DNA of 64,000 bases from NCBI RefSeq assembly GCF_041200145.1, contig NZ_CP165734.1, positions 7,049,001-7,113,000 of the forward strand, written 5' to 3'. Within the stretch, counting starts at the first letter, position 1; each line of letters starts with the position of its first letter. Of the stretch, positions 27,558 to 36,446 are shown one piece after another. The notes under the pieces were generated by a model. The model worked only from the letters and a program-made list of their open reading frames with translations. It ran no database searches and was not told the origin of the DNA. The position numbers and the translations under genes were made by a program. This DNA is from Bradyrhizobium sp. LLZ17 (GTDB lineage: Bacteria; Pseudomonadota; Alphaproteobacteria; Rhizobiales; Xanthobacteraceae).

Positions 27558-27784
27558 ATGACCAAAATCAAGCTGTTGTCGGCCGGACTGATCGCGACCG
27601 CCATGCTTGCGACGCCTGCCATGGCTCGCGAGCACTACGTAGCCCAACGGCATGTGGCGGCGGCTGCCTCCACTGCCGAGCGTGACGTTGACGGGCGTGT
27701 CTGCGTTCCGGCCCCCGCGTGGGCGCATTTGCGACGGCGCCGTGGACGGGCGACAATGTCCCTTGCGAGCCTCAGCCGTTTTGA
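27558..27784 (+). pseudogene. small secreted protein (MTKIKL family), frameshifted
   Basis: ATG 27558 follows GGAGTAGTTCG. Signal peptide MTKIKLLSAGLIATAMLAT to AMA-R, then REHYVAQRHVAAAA. The frame shifts in the C run near 27710-27714; one added C gives DGRVCVPAPRVGAF then TAPWTGDNVPCEPQPF and stop at 27784, about 75 aa. A paralogue with the same first half is at 56263-56502. The paired Cys suggest a disulphide in the periplasm. Function unknown. Confidence 0.6.
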
Positions 27785-28288
27785 GTCGATAAGCCGCGCG
27801 TGCCAACGTTGGCTTCCAAGCAGCATTGGGCTGATCCATCATTCGGTCAGCCCAATGCCGTCTCCCGACGAGAAATAGGACTGGCAGGAACATTCCAGAT
27901 CGGTCGTTCGATCGATTGCGACACGTTGGAGCAGACTTGCGGCCCGTCAGGCTGCGGGACCTTCTGCACAGGGTCGAGTCACCCGCACCCGATTGCTCAA
28001 GCCTCTCTTGACTCCGGGCGACTGCGCGGATCCGGACAACCGCGTGGAAACGTCATCATGATCCCTCCGTGGATCTCCGGCACGCGGTCATATTCCCGTC
28101 TCCAGAATGACATCCAGAACGCCGGAGAAATGAAGCGTCAGGCGATTGCCCCGCTCTCCAGCGTGCGATTACGAACGTCGCATTATCGGCCTCACTCGTG
28201 TTGCGTCCAAGGCGCTCCGGCGAGCTTTACGGTCCCGCGCGAGCCCGAACCGGCGGTGATAGGCCCGCCGCCGTTGTCGAAGAAAGCT
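27785..28288. other. intergenic region without a supported gene
   Basis: 504 bp between the small secreted gene and the 3' end of the sigma-factor gene. Open frames are present on the plus strand, but no ribosome site plus family similarity was found. Confidence 0.4.
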
Positions 28289-29242
28289 CTATGCCGCTTC
28301 CATCTGTTTATTGCGCTCCTCCGGCTCGGAATTCGATGCCGACCTGTCCGGCCTGAGGTTCCTCCTGGCGGCCCGCTTGACCTTTTCAAACGCGCAGGTT
28401 TCGATTTGCCGGACGCGCTCGCTAGAGATCGACAGTTCGCACGCCAGGACCTCGAGCGTGGCAGGGCGGTCGTTTAGCCGGCGCGCCTCAAACACGCGTC
28501 GTTCGCGTGACGTAAGAGTATCCACTGCGGCGCGCAGCGCGCGTGCTTGCTGCTCAGATTCGTCGTGTTCGGCCAGGAGCGCCTCCGCCGTCGGCGATGG
28601 GTCGACCAGCCTCGACTGCCAGTCCACCGTCTCGCTATCTTCGCTAACCAGCCTGTTCAGCGACAGGTCGCCATTCAGGCGGCTGTCCATCTCCAGAACG
28701 TCGCGAGGCGAAACCTCCAGCCGCTTAGCGATGGCATCGGCCACCTCCGGCGTGAGGCTGGACGTCTCGCTGGCAAGCTTCCTCATTTCGCGCCTGAGAC
28801 TGAAGAACAGCTTCTTCTGGGCAGCCGTCGTTCCGATCTTGACCAGTGACCAGGATCGAAGAATGTAGTCGTGGATCGTAGCCTTGATCCACCACAGCGC
28901 GTAGGTCGAGAAGCGCGAGCCTCGAGCCGGCTCGTATCGAGATGCGGCCATGACCAGACCGAGATTGGCTTCGGAGATGATGTCAGCGAGCGGGAGGCCA
29001 TATCCCCGATAGCGCTTCGCCACGCTCGCGGCGAGCCGAAGATGGCTGGTCACGAGGGCGTCAGCAGCTGTTTGATCGCCCAACTCTTGCCAGCGGCGCG
29101 CAAGCTGCTGCTCTTGCTCCTGTTCAAGCATCTCGAAACGGCGTATGGCGCCAGCGTACCGTCCAAACGGGGATGACTCCGTCCGATTGATCGCCGTGGT
29201 TTTCAAACTGGTTTGCGCGACGGCTACGTTGCAGTCCTGCAT
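28289..29242 (-). CDS. rpoH: RpoH-type (sigma-32 family) RNA polymerase sigma factor
   Basis: 317 aa. Region 2 (SHLRLAASVAKRYRGYGLPL, then STYALWWIKATIHDYILRSW), RpoH box (QKKLFFSLRREMRKL), region 3, and region 4 HTH (RPATLEVLACELSISSERVR). Length and motifs match alphaproteobacterial RpoH, of which these bacteria often have several; this may be a secondary stress copy. A degenerate TAAA dyad lies at 29326-29339 upstream. A scrambled partial copy of the gene is at 32767-33260. Confidence 0.9.
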   Translation of the reverse strand: MQDCNVAVAQTSLKTTAINRTESSPFGRYAGAIRRFEMLEQEQEQQLARRWQELGDQTAADALVTSHLRLAASVAKRYRGYGLPLADIISEANLGLVMAASRYEPARGSRFSTYALWWIKATIHDYILRSWSLVKIGTTAAQKKLFFSLRREMRKLASETSSLTPEVADAIAKRLEVSPRDVLEMDSRLNGDLSLNRLVSEDSETVDWQSRLVDPSPTAEALLAEHDESEQQARALRAAVDTLTSRERRVFEARRLNDRPATLEVLACELSISSERVRQIETCAFEKVKRAARRNLRPDRSASNSEPEERNKQMEAA

Positions 29243-29325
29243 GATGCAGCTCCGATGATTGAGCCCAGCATCTATGGATTAGGGAACGAGCTGCCGATGC
29301 GCTATTAAAAGGCAATTCCGGCGTT

Positions 29326-29512
29326 TAAATTCCCTGTTAGCTGAACGGGGGGCGCGACCGAGTGCGCGCTCGAGGCAGGTTGGTGGCGGGGATCTCAAGC
29401 GGCGGTGGAGCTTGACGCAGCTTCCTGCGCCGGCGCGGGCCGGTCGCGGAACGTTTGCTGCAGACGATCAAGATAGAGGTAGACCACAGGCGTCGTGGAC
29501 AGCGCCAGCAGC
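29326..29512 (-). pseudogene. 3' end fragment of an RND efflux transporter gene
   Basis: Closely matches 33271-33458, the last codons and downstream flank of the intact RND gene; the translation ends TTPVVYLYLDRLQQ then PAPAQEAASSSTAA and stop. The similarity starts in the shared spacer (CTGTTAGCTGAA) and stops sharply at 29512. It is evidence of a former second copy of the RND region next to the sigma-factor gene. Confidence 0.8.
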
Positions 29513-29519
29513 TACGCCA

Positions 29520-29690
29520 GCGTTTGCCGTTTCTCGCGAGATAGTGTGCGGCCCACCCGGTTGGCAGGGCGACATCGCAGGTGAAAGTCGATCCTCGGCC
29601 GCCTGGTCACTGGTCGTCTTGGCGATCTGCTGGACCTCTGCCGAGCCTACCCACGGCAGGCTCGTCAAGCCTCTCGCGCGCGGCGATTCT
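29520..29690 (-). pseudogene. poxB fragment
   Basis: About 170 bp align with poxB positions 25403-25580 (shared blocks CCGACATCGCAGGTGAA-like, CTGGTCACTGGTCGTC/CTGCTCGCTGATCGCT, GGCAAGCTCGTCAAGCC-like). Translation on the minus strand keeps the signature only in pieces. It adjoins the RND fragment, as if a deletion fused the ends of two former genes. Confidence 0.65.
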
Positions 29691-29720
29691 GCGACGAGCG
29701 TCGTCGCCGCATTGCGCTCG

Positions 29721-30416
29721 CTACGGGCCCAAATCTCGATCTAGATTGATGAGCATGGAACAAGCAACGCCCGCCGGCCCGAAGTGGAGTTGCACGTCGC
29801 CGTATTGGTCGAGAGCCTTCGTAATCAGGCGCGAACCAAAACCGCGGCGCTTGGGCTGCTGCACCTCCGGCCCGCCAGCCTCGTACCAGACAAGGGCGAG
29901 CTTACCGGCGGCTCCGAGTGTCTGCTGGACCTCCCAGGTTAGATTGACAGTCCCGCCTGTTGAACTCAGCGCCCCGTATTTCCTGGCGTTCGTGGCGAGC
30001 TCATGAACGACCAAGTGCAACCAAAGTGCCAGCTGCGATCCAAGTTCTACATCGGGTCCGCCCAAGACGACCTGACCGCTTCGTGCGCAACAGGAACGCA
30101 TCGTCTGCTCCAGCAATTCAGCGAGCCGGATTCTCCCTGTGTCCGATCGGTACATCACTTCATAAAAGTCGCTCAAGCCGGAAATTCGGGCGATCACCTT
30201 TTGGCGGTAATCGTGCACGGTCCGAGATTCCGTCTGTCCAAGAACCGCTTCGATCATGGCCAGCAGATTCCGAATCCGATGATTGACCTCCTGCAGCAAA
30301 AGAGGGAGGCCTTCGCCGTTCATTCGAGCGCGTGGACCTCTGTCGCCGGCCGTTCGGGGGACGCTCAGGATTCCGGAGGTACCGTCATGCTGATATCGAT
30401 CCATCTGATTTCCCAT
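29721..30416 (-). CDS. HWE-family sensor histidine kinase (soluble)
   Basis: 231 aa from ATG 30416 (TTG 30440 and ATG 30404 are alternatives; no start has a strong ribosome site). The phosphoacceptor motif EVNHRIRNLLAMIEAV is near the N-terminus, followed by the N-box VVHELATNARKYGAL and a W-x-E segment (VWYEAGGP), defining the HWE/HisKA_2 class typical of rhizobia, often linked to general stress signalling. No sensory or membrane domain, so it probably takes its input through a partner. A perfect TAAATTCGAATTTA palindrome lies 70 bp upstream. Confidence 0.85.
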   Translation of the reverse strand: MGNQMDRYQHDGTSGILSVPRTAGDRGPRARMNGEGLPLLLQEVNHRIRNLLAMIEAVLGQTESRTVHDYRQKVIARISGLSDFYEVMYRSDTGRIRLAELLEQTMRSCCARSGQVVLGGPDVELGSQLALWLHLVVHELATNARKYGALSSTGGTVNLTWEVQQTLGAAGKLALVWYEAGGPEVQQPKRRGFGSRLITKALDQYGDVQLHFGPAGVACSMLINLDRDLGP

Positions 30417-30485
30417 TGGCTTCTGAAGACAAGGGGACAATAGATCGTTGAAAAACTCAGGCCACTGAACTCGCGTTTCCTCAAT

Positions 30486-30499
30486 TAAATTCGAATTTA
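30486..30499. promoter_or_regulatory. perfect TAAATTCGAATTTA palindrome
   Basis: A 14-bp perfect palindrome between the ohrR-like gene and the HWE kinase gene. It is the best match to the recurring TAAA-N6-TTTA pattern of the 22-44 kb region and is placed to control the kinase. Confidence 0.6.
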
Positions 30500-30517
30500 G
30501 CGGCGGTTCGCTGATCG

Positions 30518-31027
30518 CTAGTCATCTATCGGAGAGACGGGATCGACTTTCCGCTGGTAGTCCAGCAGCCGGTCGCGGATGCCGGATACTTCGCGCTGGA
30601 CCCTGACGAGTTCGCCCTCGGACATCCCGAGGGCTTCTTCGGCACACGCTCCTATATTCGCGGCTTCGGGACGCAGCGCGAGGCCCCGATCCGTCAGGCG
30701 CACGCGAACCTGCCGCTCGTCTTCGGGATCACGCGTGCGGACGATGTGGCCGATGCCTTCGAGCCGCTTCAGGAGCGGGGTCAAAGTGTTCGACTCAAGG
30801 AAAAGCGCCTCGCCCAATTCTTTGACCGTACGGTCATCCCGCGCCCATAGCACCACCATCACCAGGTATTGAGGATACGTGAGTCTTATTCTGCTCAGCA
30901 GCGGGCGGTAAAACTGATTGAATGCATGCCCCGCCGAATAGATCGAGAAGCACAGCAATTCGTTCAACGCAGGACCGCGCTTCGTTTGGGTCGTTTGTCG
31001 GATCTGACGCTTCTTTCGGATCGCCAC
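30518..31027 (-). CDS. ohrR: OhrR-like MarR-family regulator
   Basis: 169 aa from GTG 31027 (GGAGGTTCCA upstream). The N-terminal segment LLCFSIYSAGHAFNQFYRPLL holds the conserved peroxide-sensing Cys of OhrR, followed by a MarR winged HTH (TVKELGEALFLESNTLTPLL, wing DERQVRVRLT). OhrR repressors leave DNA when the Cys is oxidised by organic hydroperoxides. No ohr gene is adjacent. A TATAC-N4-GTATA dyad (31044-31057) upstream suggests autoregulation. Confidence 0.85.
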   Translation of the reverse strand: MAIRKKRQIRQTTQTKRGPALNELLCFSIYSAGHAFNQFYRPLLSRIRLTYPQYLVMVVLWARDDRTVKELGEALFLESNTLTPLLKRLEGIGHIVRTRDPEDERQVRVRLTDRGLALRPEAANIGACAEEALGMSEGELVRVQREVSGIRDRLLDYQRKVDPVSPIDD

Positions 31028-31043
31028 TGGAACCTCCACAAAA

Positions 31044-31057
31044 TATACCTCAGTATA
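31044..31057. promoter_or_regulatory. TATAC-N4-GTATA dyad upstream of ohrR
   Basis: TATACCTCAGTATA, 17 bp upstream of the start codon of the ohrR-like gene; a candidate operator for its own product. The rest of the spacer to 31344 shows no gene. Confidence 0.45.
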
Positions 31058-31344
31058 GATCGCGCGCGATTGAATCGCCAGCGCTTGACAAGGAAAATCG
31101 AACAGGATAATCGAGCGTGCACGATCAAATCGTCCGCGCTTTACGTGCGGATTCCTCCGTGGAGGCTCAATGATGAGCTCGATGGTCTCAGGCGACTCTG
31201 CCAAGGGAGTCGCAGAAATCCTGTCAGAAATGCAGGCTGAAGTGGTGATGCCACGCGCGTCGCAGCTACGGACCAGCTAATGATGGCATCAATCGCGCGT
31301 GGGATTATGCCGCGGCCAGCGTATCGAAAGCTGCGCGTTGAGCC

Positions 31345-32718
31345 ATGCCAATGAGCCCGCATAAGCAACGGGCGTCGACGAGCTTCCGCTGGGCCGGTAT
31401 GTTTTCAGGCGTGTGCGCGATATGCTTGCTGCTGACATGGGGATTTTTGCATTGGTGGATCTCCAGCCAGGCGATCGCTGACATCGATCGGGCGATTGCC
31501 GATCTGGCCGATGCCTTTTCAACACTGCCAGCCCAGAGGTTGAATGAGGAGTTTCATCAGTTCCTCGAGCGGGATCTGCGCCGGGTGCAACTGATAGGGC
31601 TGTTCGCAGAGAATGGCAGCCGCCTCGCTGGCAATATCGAAACTCTGCCACTTGGGCTGGTCGCTAGCGAATTCGCTCGTGAATGTGTCATGATACGCGT
31701 TGACCCCTTGGGGCGCGAGGAAAAGGTAGCGCGCGCTGTTGTCCGTCGATTTGCCGATGGATCGAGGCTGGTCGTCGGTCGCAGCATCGACGAAGTAAGG
31801 CGGGCGGGAAGTGCGGTCGATGACGCTTTGGCCTTGAGTGTTGTCCCGGTCCTGTGCTTCGGATTGGCGGCCGGAGCCCTCATGAGCAGGAGGGCGCGCG
31901 CACGTATCGATGTGTTTGACCGATCGGTTCAGAAAATCCTGACAGGGGATTTGCGCGAGCGCGTGCCGCTGAGGGGCACGAACGATCCGTTGGATGAATT
32001 CGCGACATTGTTTAATGCGATGCTAGATGAGATCGAGGCTCTCATTCGCGGGCTTGCCGGCGTCGGAGATCAGATCGCACACGATCTGCGCACGCCACTG
32101 ACGTTCGTCAGGATGGTTCTTGAGCGCGGCCGCGACGACGCAACGCGCCTCGACGAGGTACAAATGGTGTTTGAGCAGGCCATTGGAGGGCTCGATCGAT
32201 CGCTTAACATCATCACGGCGTTGCTGCGTATCGCCGACATCGATCAGAACAAGCGCTTGGCGAGATTCTCCGATGTCTCACTAACGGAACTCGTGCGAGC
32301 AGCCGGAGAACTCTATGAGCCGCTCGCCGAGCAGAAAGGCGTCGCTCTGATCGTGGAGGCGAACGGCGAAATCATGGCCTGGGGCGACCGCGATCTGCTG
32401 CTCGAAGCTATTTCAAATCTGGTCGACAACGCCGTGAAATATACGCCGCAAGGCGGCCGGGTCGAACTGAAGCTATGCCGTACCGAAAACGAGGACTTCG
32501 TCCTTGTCACCGATAGTGGCCCTGGGATCCCTGAAGCGGAGCGAGATCTCGTCACCAGACGCTTTTACCGATCGGAGAGGACCCGTCGTGCGGCGCCCGG
32601 CCTTGGACTGGGGCTGAGCCTGGTTCACGCGATCATAAAGCTGCACGGTTTCCAATTTACGATCTTGCCCGGGCCGGGTTGCGTCGTGCAGATCTCGCTC
32701 GCTCGGGCTTCGTCGTGA
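31345..32718 (+). CDS. membrane sensor histidine kinase (orphan paralogue)
   Basis: 457 aa. Two transmembrane segments (about 17-38 and 160-178) flank a periplasmic domain of about 120 residues; then HAMP, H-box (IAHDLRTPLTFVRM, about 245), N-box (NLVDNAVKYTP), and G-boxes (DSGPGI, GLGLGLSLV). Very similar to the kinase at 38463-39857, but without an adjacent response regulator, so it is either orphan or feeds the regulator at 39844-40521. Confidence 0.9.
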   Translation: MPMSPHKQRASTSFRWAGMFSGVCAICLLLTWGFLHWWISSQAIADIDRAIADLADAFSTLPAQRLNEEFHQFLERDLRRVQLIGLFAENGSRLAGNIETLPLGLVASEFARECVMIRVDPLGREEKVARAVVRRFADGSRLVVGRSIDEVRRAGSAVDDALALSVVPVLCFGLAAGALMSRRARARIDVFDRSVQKILTGDLRERVPLRGTNDPLDEFATLFNAMLDEIEALIRGLAGVGDQIAHDLRTPLTFVRMVLERGRDDATRLDEVQMVFEQAIGGLDRSLNIITALLRIADIDQNKRLARFSDVSLTELVRAAGELYEPLAEQKGVALIVEANGEIMAWGDRDLLLEAISNLVDNAVKYTPQGGRVELKLCRTENEDFVLVTDSGPGIPEAERDLVTRRFYRSERTRRAAPGLGLGLSLVHAIIKLHGFQFTILPGPGCVVQISLARASS

Positions 32719-32766
32719 TGTTCAAGTTGGAAGCTGGCTTGATTGGTCGGCCCGCCAGTCGGCGAC

Positions 32767-33260
32767 GCCTATGCGGCTTCTTTTTTGAAGTTCGAATTCT
32801 GACGAACCGAGCTCCGCATCCGGCCTCAAATGCCTACCTGCGGTCCACTTGACCTTCACCAAAGGAGCGAGAAGTCTCCTATGCTCGATGAACTGGCGCG
32901 CGAACTCTGGATTTCCAGCGAGCGCATGCGGCAGTTAGAGACTAGCGAACGGAATTCTGGCGCACCTTAACGCGGCACTGGATGCGCTGACAACACGGGA
33001 GCCGCGACGTTCGAAGCAAGTTGGCCGCTTCGTCGTCCTCGGCCACGATCATCTCGGCAATGGGCGATAGGTCCACCAGCGACTCTCAGTCCACTGTCTC
33101 GCTGTTTTCGTTGACGGGCCTGTTCAGCGACAGGTCGCCATTCAGGCCGGGTCCATCTTCAGAACGTCGCGAGGCGAAACCTCCAGCCGCTTAGCTTTGA
33201 CATCGGCCACCTCCGGCGTGAGGCTGGACGCCTCGCTGGCAAGCTTGCGCATTTTCGCGC
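32767..33260. pseudogene. scrambled remnant of a second sigma-factor gene
   Basis: Pieces of an rpoH-like gene in mixed orientation. 32767-32875 on the minus strand resembles the end of the gene at 28289; 33030-33255 on the minus strand matches its region 3 codons closely. Between them, on the plus strand, are LDELARELWISSERMRQLE (32884-32943, region 4.2-like) and ALDALTTREPRR (about 32978-33013, region 4.1-like). Rearrangement and frameshifts rule out a functional product. Confidence 0.65.
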
Positions 33261-33335
33261 CTGCGGCGGATAAATTCTCTGTTAGCTGAATCGGGGGCGC
33301 AACCGAGCGCTCGGCGCAGTTTGGTGGCGGGAATC

Positions 33336-36300
33336 TCAAGCGGCGGTGGAGCTTGACGCAGCCTCCTGCGCCGGCGCGGGCTGGCCCCGGAACCTCTGCT
33401 GCAGGCGATCAAGATAGAGGTAGACCACAGGCGTGGTGAACAGCGTCAGCAGCTGCGAAAGTATCAGCCCACCGACGATCGTATACCCGAGCGGCTGTCG
33501 TATCTCGGATCCCGTGCCGGTGCCCAGCATCAGCGGCACCCCACCCAAAAGCGCTGCCATCGTCGTCATCAGAATAGGTCTGAAGCGGAGCACGCAGGCC
33601 TGATAGATCGATTGCTCGGATGTCAGCCCTTCATTGCGCTCCACCTCGAGGGCGAAGTCGACCAGCATGATGCCGTTCTTCTTGACGATGCCAATCAGCA
33701 GAATGATCCCAATGATCGCGATCACGCTAAGATCCATATGCACGACGATGAGGAGAAGCAACGCGCCGATGCCGGCGGAGGGCAGGGTGGAGAGGATGGT
33801 GATGGGATGAATGAAGCTTTCGTACAGCACGCCGAGGATGATGTAGATGACGATCAGCGCCGCGAGGACCAGCACTAGCTCGCCGGAAAGTGCCGCCTGG
33901 AATGCGTTCGCGTTGCCTTGGAAGGTGGTGGCGAGCGAGAGCGGCTTGCCGCTGCTGCGTTCGAACTGCTGGATCGCGGCAACCGCGGTGCCCAGTGCCG
34001 CCCCCGGTTTCAGGTTAAACGAAATCGTGGTCGAGGGGAACATTCCCTGATGGTTGATAACGATCGGCGCGGCGGTGACGGTGCTTTTGGTGAGTGTGCT
34101 CAGCGGGACTTGTTGTCCGTTGGAGGAGTTGAGATAGATCTGCTGCAGCACAGTTGGGCTGGTTTGGAAGCGCGGAAGGACTTCCAATACCACGTGATAC
34201 TGGTTGAGCGACGTGAAGATGGTGGAGACGATGCGCTGGCCAAAGGCGTCGTCGAGCGTATTGTCGATGGCCGAAGGGAGAATCCCGAAGCTTGACGCGA
34301 CCTCCCGGTTAACGGCAACATCAAGGCGCGGCCCGGCGTTCTCCTGGTCGGTCGTCACGTCGGCAATCTCTGGAATGCTCTTCAGCTTGTCCAGGAAGAT
34401 GGCCGACCAGTGATTGAGCTCGTTCTGGTCGGAATCGGTCAGCGTATATTGAAACTGGGTCTTGGCCAGCCGCGCACCGACCGTGATGTCCTGGGCGGCT
34501 TGCATGTAAAGCGTGATGCCCTCCACCGAGGCGAGCCTGGTTCGGAGCCGGTTGATCACTCCGTCTGCACTGGCGTCGCGCTGCTCGCGCGGCTTGAGCG
34601 TAATGAAGACGCGTCCCTGATTGACCGTGGCCACCCCGCCACCGGCGCCGATCGCGGAGCCCACGGACAGGACCGCGGGATCCTCGACCAGCTTGGCGAT
34701 GACGGCGTGCATGCGCTGGCTCATTGCGGGGTAGGAGATATCCTGTGCGGCTTCGGCGACCCCGACGATCAGGCCGGTGTCCTGCTGCGGAAAGAAGCCC
34801 TTTGGAATGACAACGTACAGATAGCCGGTTACGGCGATGGCCAGGAACATCGTCATCAGTGTGATGAGGCGGTGGCGTAGCGCCAGCTTCAGTCCACGTT
34901 CATAGAGCGCAAGCAGCCCGTCAAAGGCGCGTTCGGACTGCCGGTAGAGCCATCCATGATTGCCCGTGTCATGCTTGAGCAGGCGTGAGCACATCATCGG
35001 GGTCAGCGTCAGCGAGATCACGAGCGAGAGGATCAGCGACACGCTCACCGTGATCGCGAATTCCTGGAACAGCTTTCCAACGTAGCCGCCCATCAGGAAC
35101 AGCGGGATAAAGACTGCGATCAGCGACAGCGTGATCGAGATGATCGTGAAACCGATTTCGCGCGAACCCCTCAGGGCCGCCTCCATCGGACTCAATCCTG
35201 CTTCAAGATGGCGGACGATGTTCTCGATCACCACGACGGCGTCGTCCACCACAAAGCCGATCGCGATCGATAGTGCCATCAGCGAGAGATTGTCCAGGCT
35301 GTATCCGAGCGCATAGAGGGCGGCGAAGGTGCCGATCAGCGATAGCGGTACGGTGATGGCGGGTATTACCGTGGCCCAGAAATTGCGCAGGAAGACGAAA
35401 ATGACCATCACGACAAGTGCGACCGTCAAGAGCAGCGTGAACTGCACGTCGGAAACGGAGGCTCGAATCGTCTGGGTGCGGTCGGACAGAATATCGAGCT
35501 TGATGCCCGGCGGCAGCGCGGCCTGTAGCTGAGGCAGCTGGGACTTGATCAGGTCGACGGTCTGGATGACGTTGGCGCCGGGTTGGCGTTGAATGGCCAG
35601 GATGATCGCCGGTTGTTTGTTGACGAAAGCGCCGATCTGGTTGTTCTCGGATGCTTCGATGACACTGCCGATGTCGCTGACGTGCACCGGTGCGCCGTTG
35701 CGGTACGCGACGATCAGGTTCTTGTAGGCGTCCGGCTTGAGCAGCTGATCGTTGGTGCCCAGCGTAAAGGTCTGGTGCGGACTGTTCAGCGTGCCCTTCG
35801 GCTGATCAACATTGGCCTGCATCAGCACGTTGCGGACGTCTTCCAGGCCGATGCCGCGATTGGCAAGTGCCTGCGGATCGACCTGGACCCGGATCGCCGG
35901 CTTTTGCTGCCCGCCAATACCGATCAGGCCGACGCCCCCGATCTGCGAGAGTTTCGGCACCAGGATGTTTTCGGTAAAGGCGTCCACCGTCGTGAGCGGC
36001 AACGTGTCGGACGTCAAGCCGAGCACCAGGATCGGCGTGTCCGCAGGGTTTACCTTGCGGATGGTCGGAGGGTAGGGAATTCCTGTCGGCAAATATGGCG
36101 TCGCCGCATTGATCGCGGCGAGAACGTCGGTCGCCGCGCTGTCGATATCGCGGCTGAGATCAAATTGCACGGTAAGCTGGGTGTAGCCGAGTGCGTTCGC
36201 AGAGGTCAGCTGGGTCAAACCGGGGATCTGCGAAAATTGCTGCTCAAGGGGTGTCGCAACCGACGAGGCCATGGTCTGCGGATCGGCGCCAGGCAGCCGC

Positions 36301-36446
36301 GCGGTCACCGAGATCGTCGGGAAGTTGACGTTCGGCAGGGAGGCGACGGGAAGCAGGCGATAGCTGACCAGCCCGCCGAGCAACAGCCCGGCCATCAGCA
36401 GCACCGTGGCGATTGGCCGGTGAATGAACGTCGCGGATATGTTCAT
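33336..36446 (-). CDS. RND efflux transporter (HAE-1, MdtB/MdtC-like)
   Basis: 1036 aa from ATG 36446; the open frame upstream lies inside the fusion-protein gene. Begins NISATFIHRPIATVLLMAGL; twelve transmembrane helices with two large periplasmic loops; the proton-relay pair is in GFVVDDAVVVIENIV; LRFRPILMTTMAALLGGVPL lies near the end. Closest in style to MdtB/MdtC, which export bile salts, novobiocin and similar compounds by proton antiport. Overlaps the membrane-fusion gene by 4 bp. No outer-membrane channel gene adjoins. Confidence 0.95.
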   Translation of the reverse strand: MNISATFIHRPIATVLLMAGLLLGGLVSYRLLPVASLPNVNFPTISVTARLPGADPQTMASSVATPLEQQFSQIPGLTQLTSANALGYTQLTVQFDLSRDIDSAATDVLAAINAATPYLPTGIPYPPTIRKVNPADTPILVLGLTSDTLPLTTVDAFTENILVPKLSQIGGVGLIGIGGQQKPAIRVQVDPQALANRGIGLEDVRNVLMQANVDQPKGTLNSPHQTFTLGTNDQLLKPDAYKNLIVAYRNGAPVHVSDIGSVIEASENNQIGAFVNKQPAIILAIQRQPGANVIQTVDLIKSQLPQLQAALPPGIKLDILSDRTQTIRASVSDVQFTLLLTVALVVMVIFVFLRNFWATVIPAITVPLSLIGTFAALYALGYSLDNLSLMALSIAIGFVVDDAVVVIENIVRHLEAGLSPMEAALRGSREIGFTIISITLSLIAVFIPLFLMGGYVGKLFQEFAITVSVSLILSLVISLTLTPMMCSRLLKHDTGNHGWLYRQSERAFDGLLALYERGLKLALRHRLITLMTMFLAIAVTGYLYVVIPKGFFPQQDTGLIVGVAEAAQDISYPAMSQRMHAVIAKLVEDPAVLSVGSAIGAGGGVATVNQGRVFITLKPREQRDASADGVINRLRTRLASVEGITLYMQAAQDITVGARLAKTQFQYTLTDSDQNELNHWSAIFLDKLKSIPEIADVTTDQENAGPRLDVAVNREVASSFGILPSAIDNTLDDAFGQRIVSTIFTSLNQYHVVLEVLPRFQTSPTVLQQIYLNSSNGQQVPLSTLTKSTVTAAPIVINHQGMFPSTTISFNLKPGAALGTAVAAIQQFERSSGKPLSLATTFQGNANAFQAALSGELVLVLAALIVIYIILGVLYESFIHPITILSTLPSAGIGALLLLIVVHMDLSVIAIIGIILLIGIVKKNGIMLVDFALEVERNEGLTSEQSIYQACVLRFRPILMTTMAALLGGVPLMLGTGTGSEIRQPLGYTIVGGLILSQLLTLFTTPVVYLYLDRLQQRFRGQPAPAQEAASSSTAA

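Noticed and set aside
27453..27878. Longer 141-codon frame covering the MTKIKL protein at 27558
   Set aside because: The upstream part has no start signal and the C-terminal half is out of frame compared with the expected PAPRVGAF...NVPCEP end.
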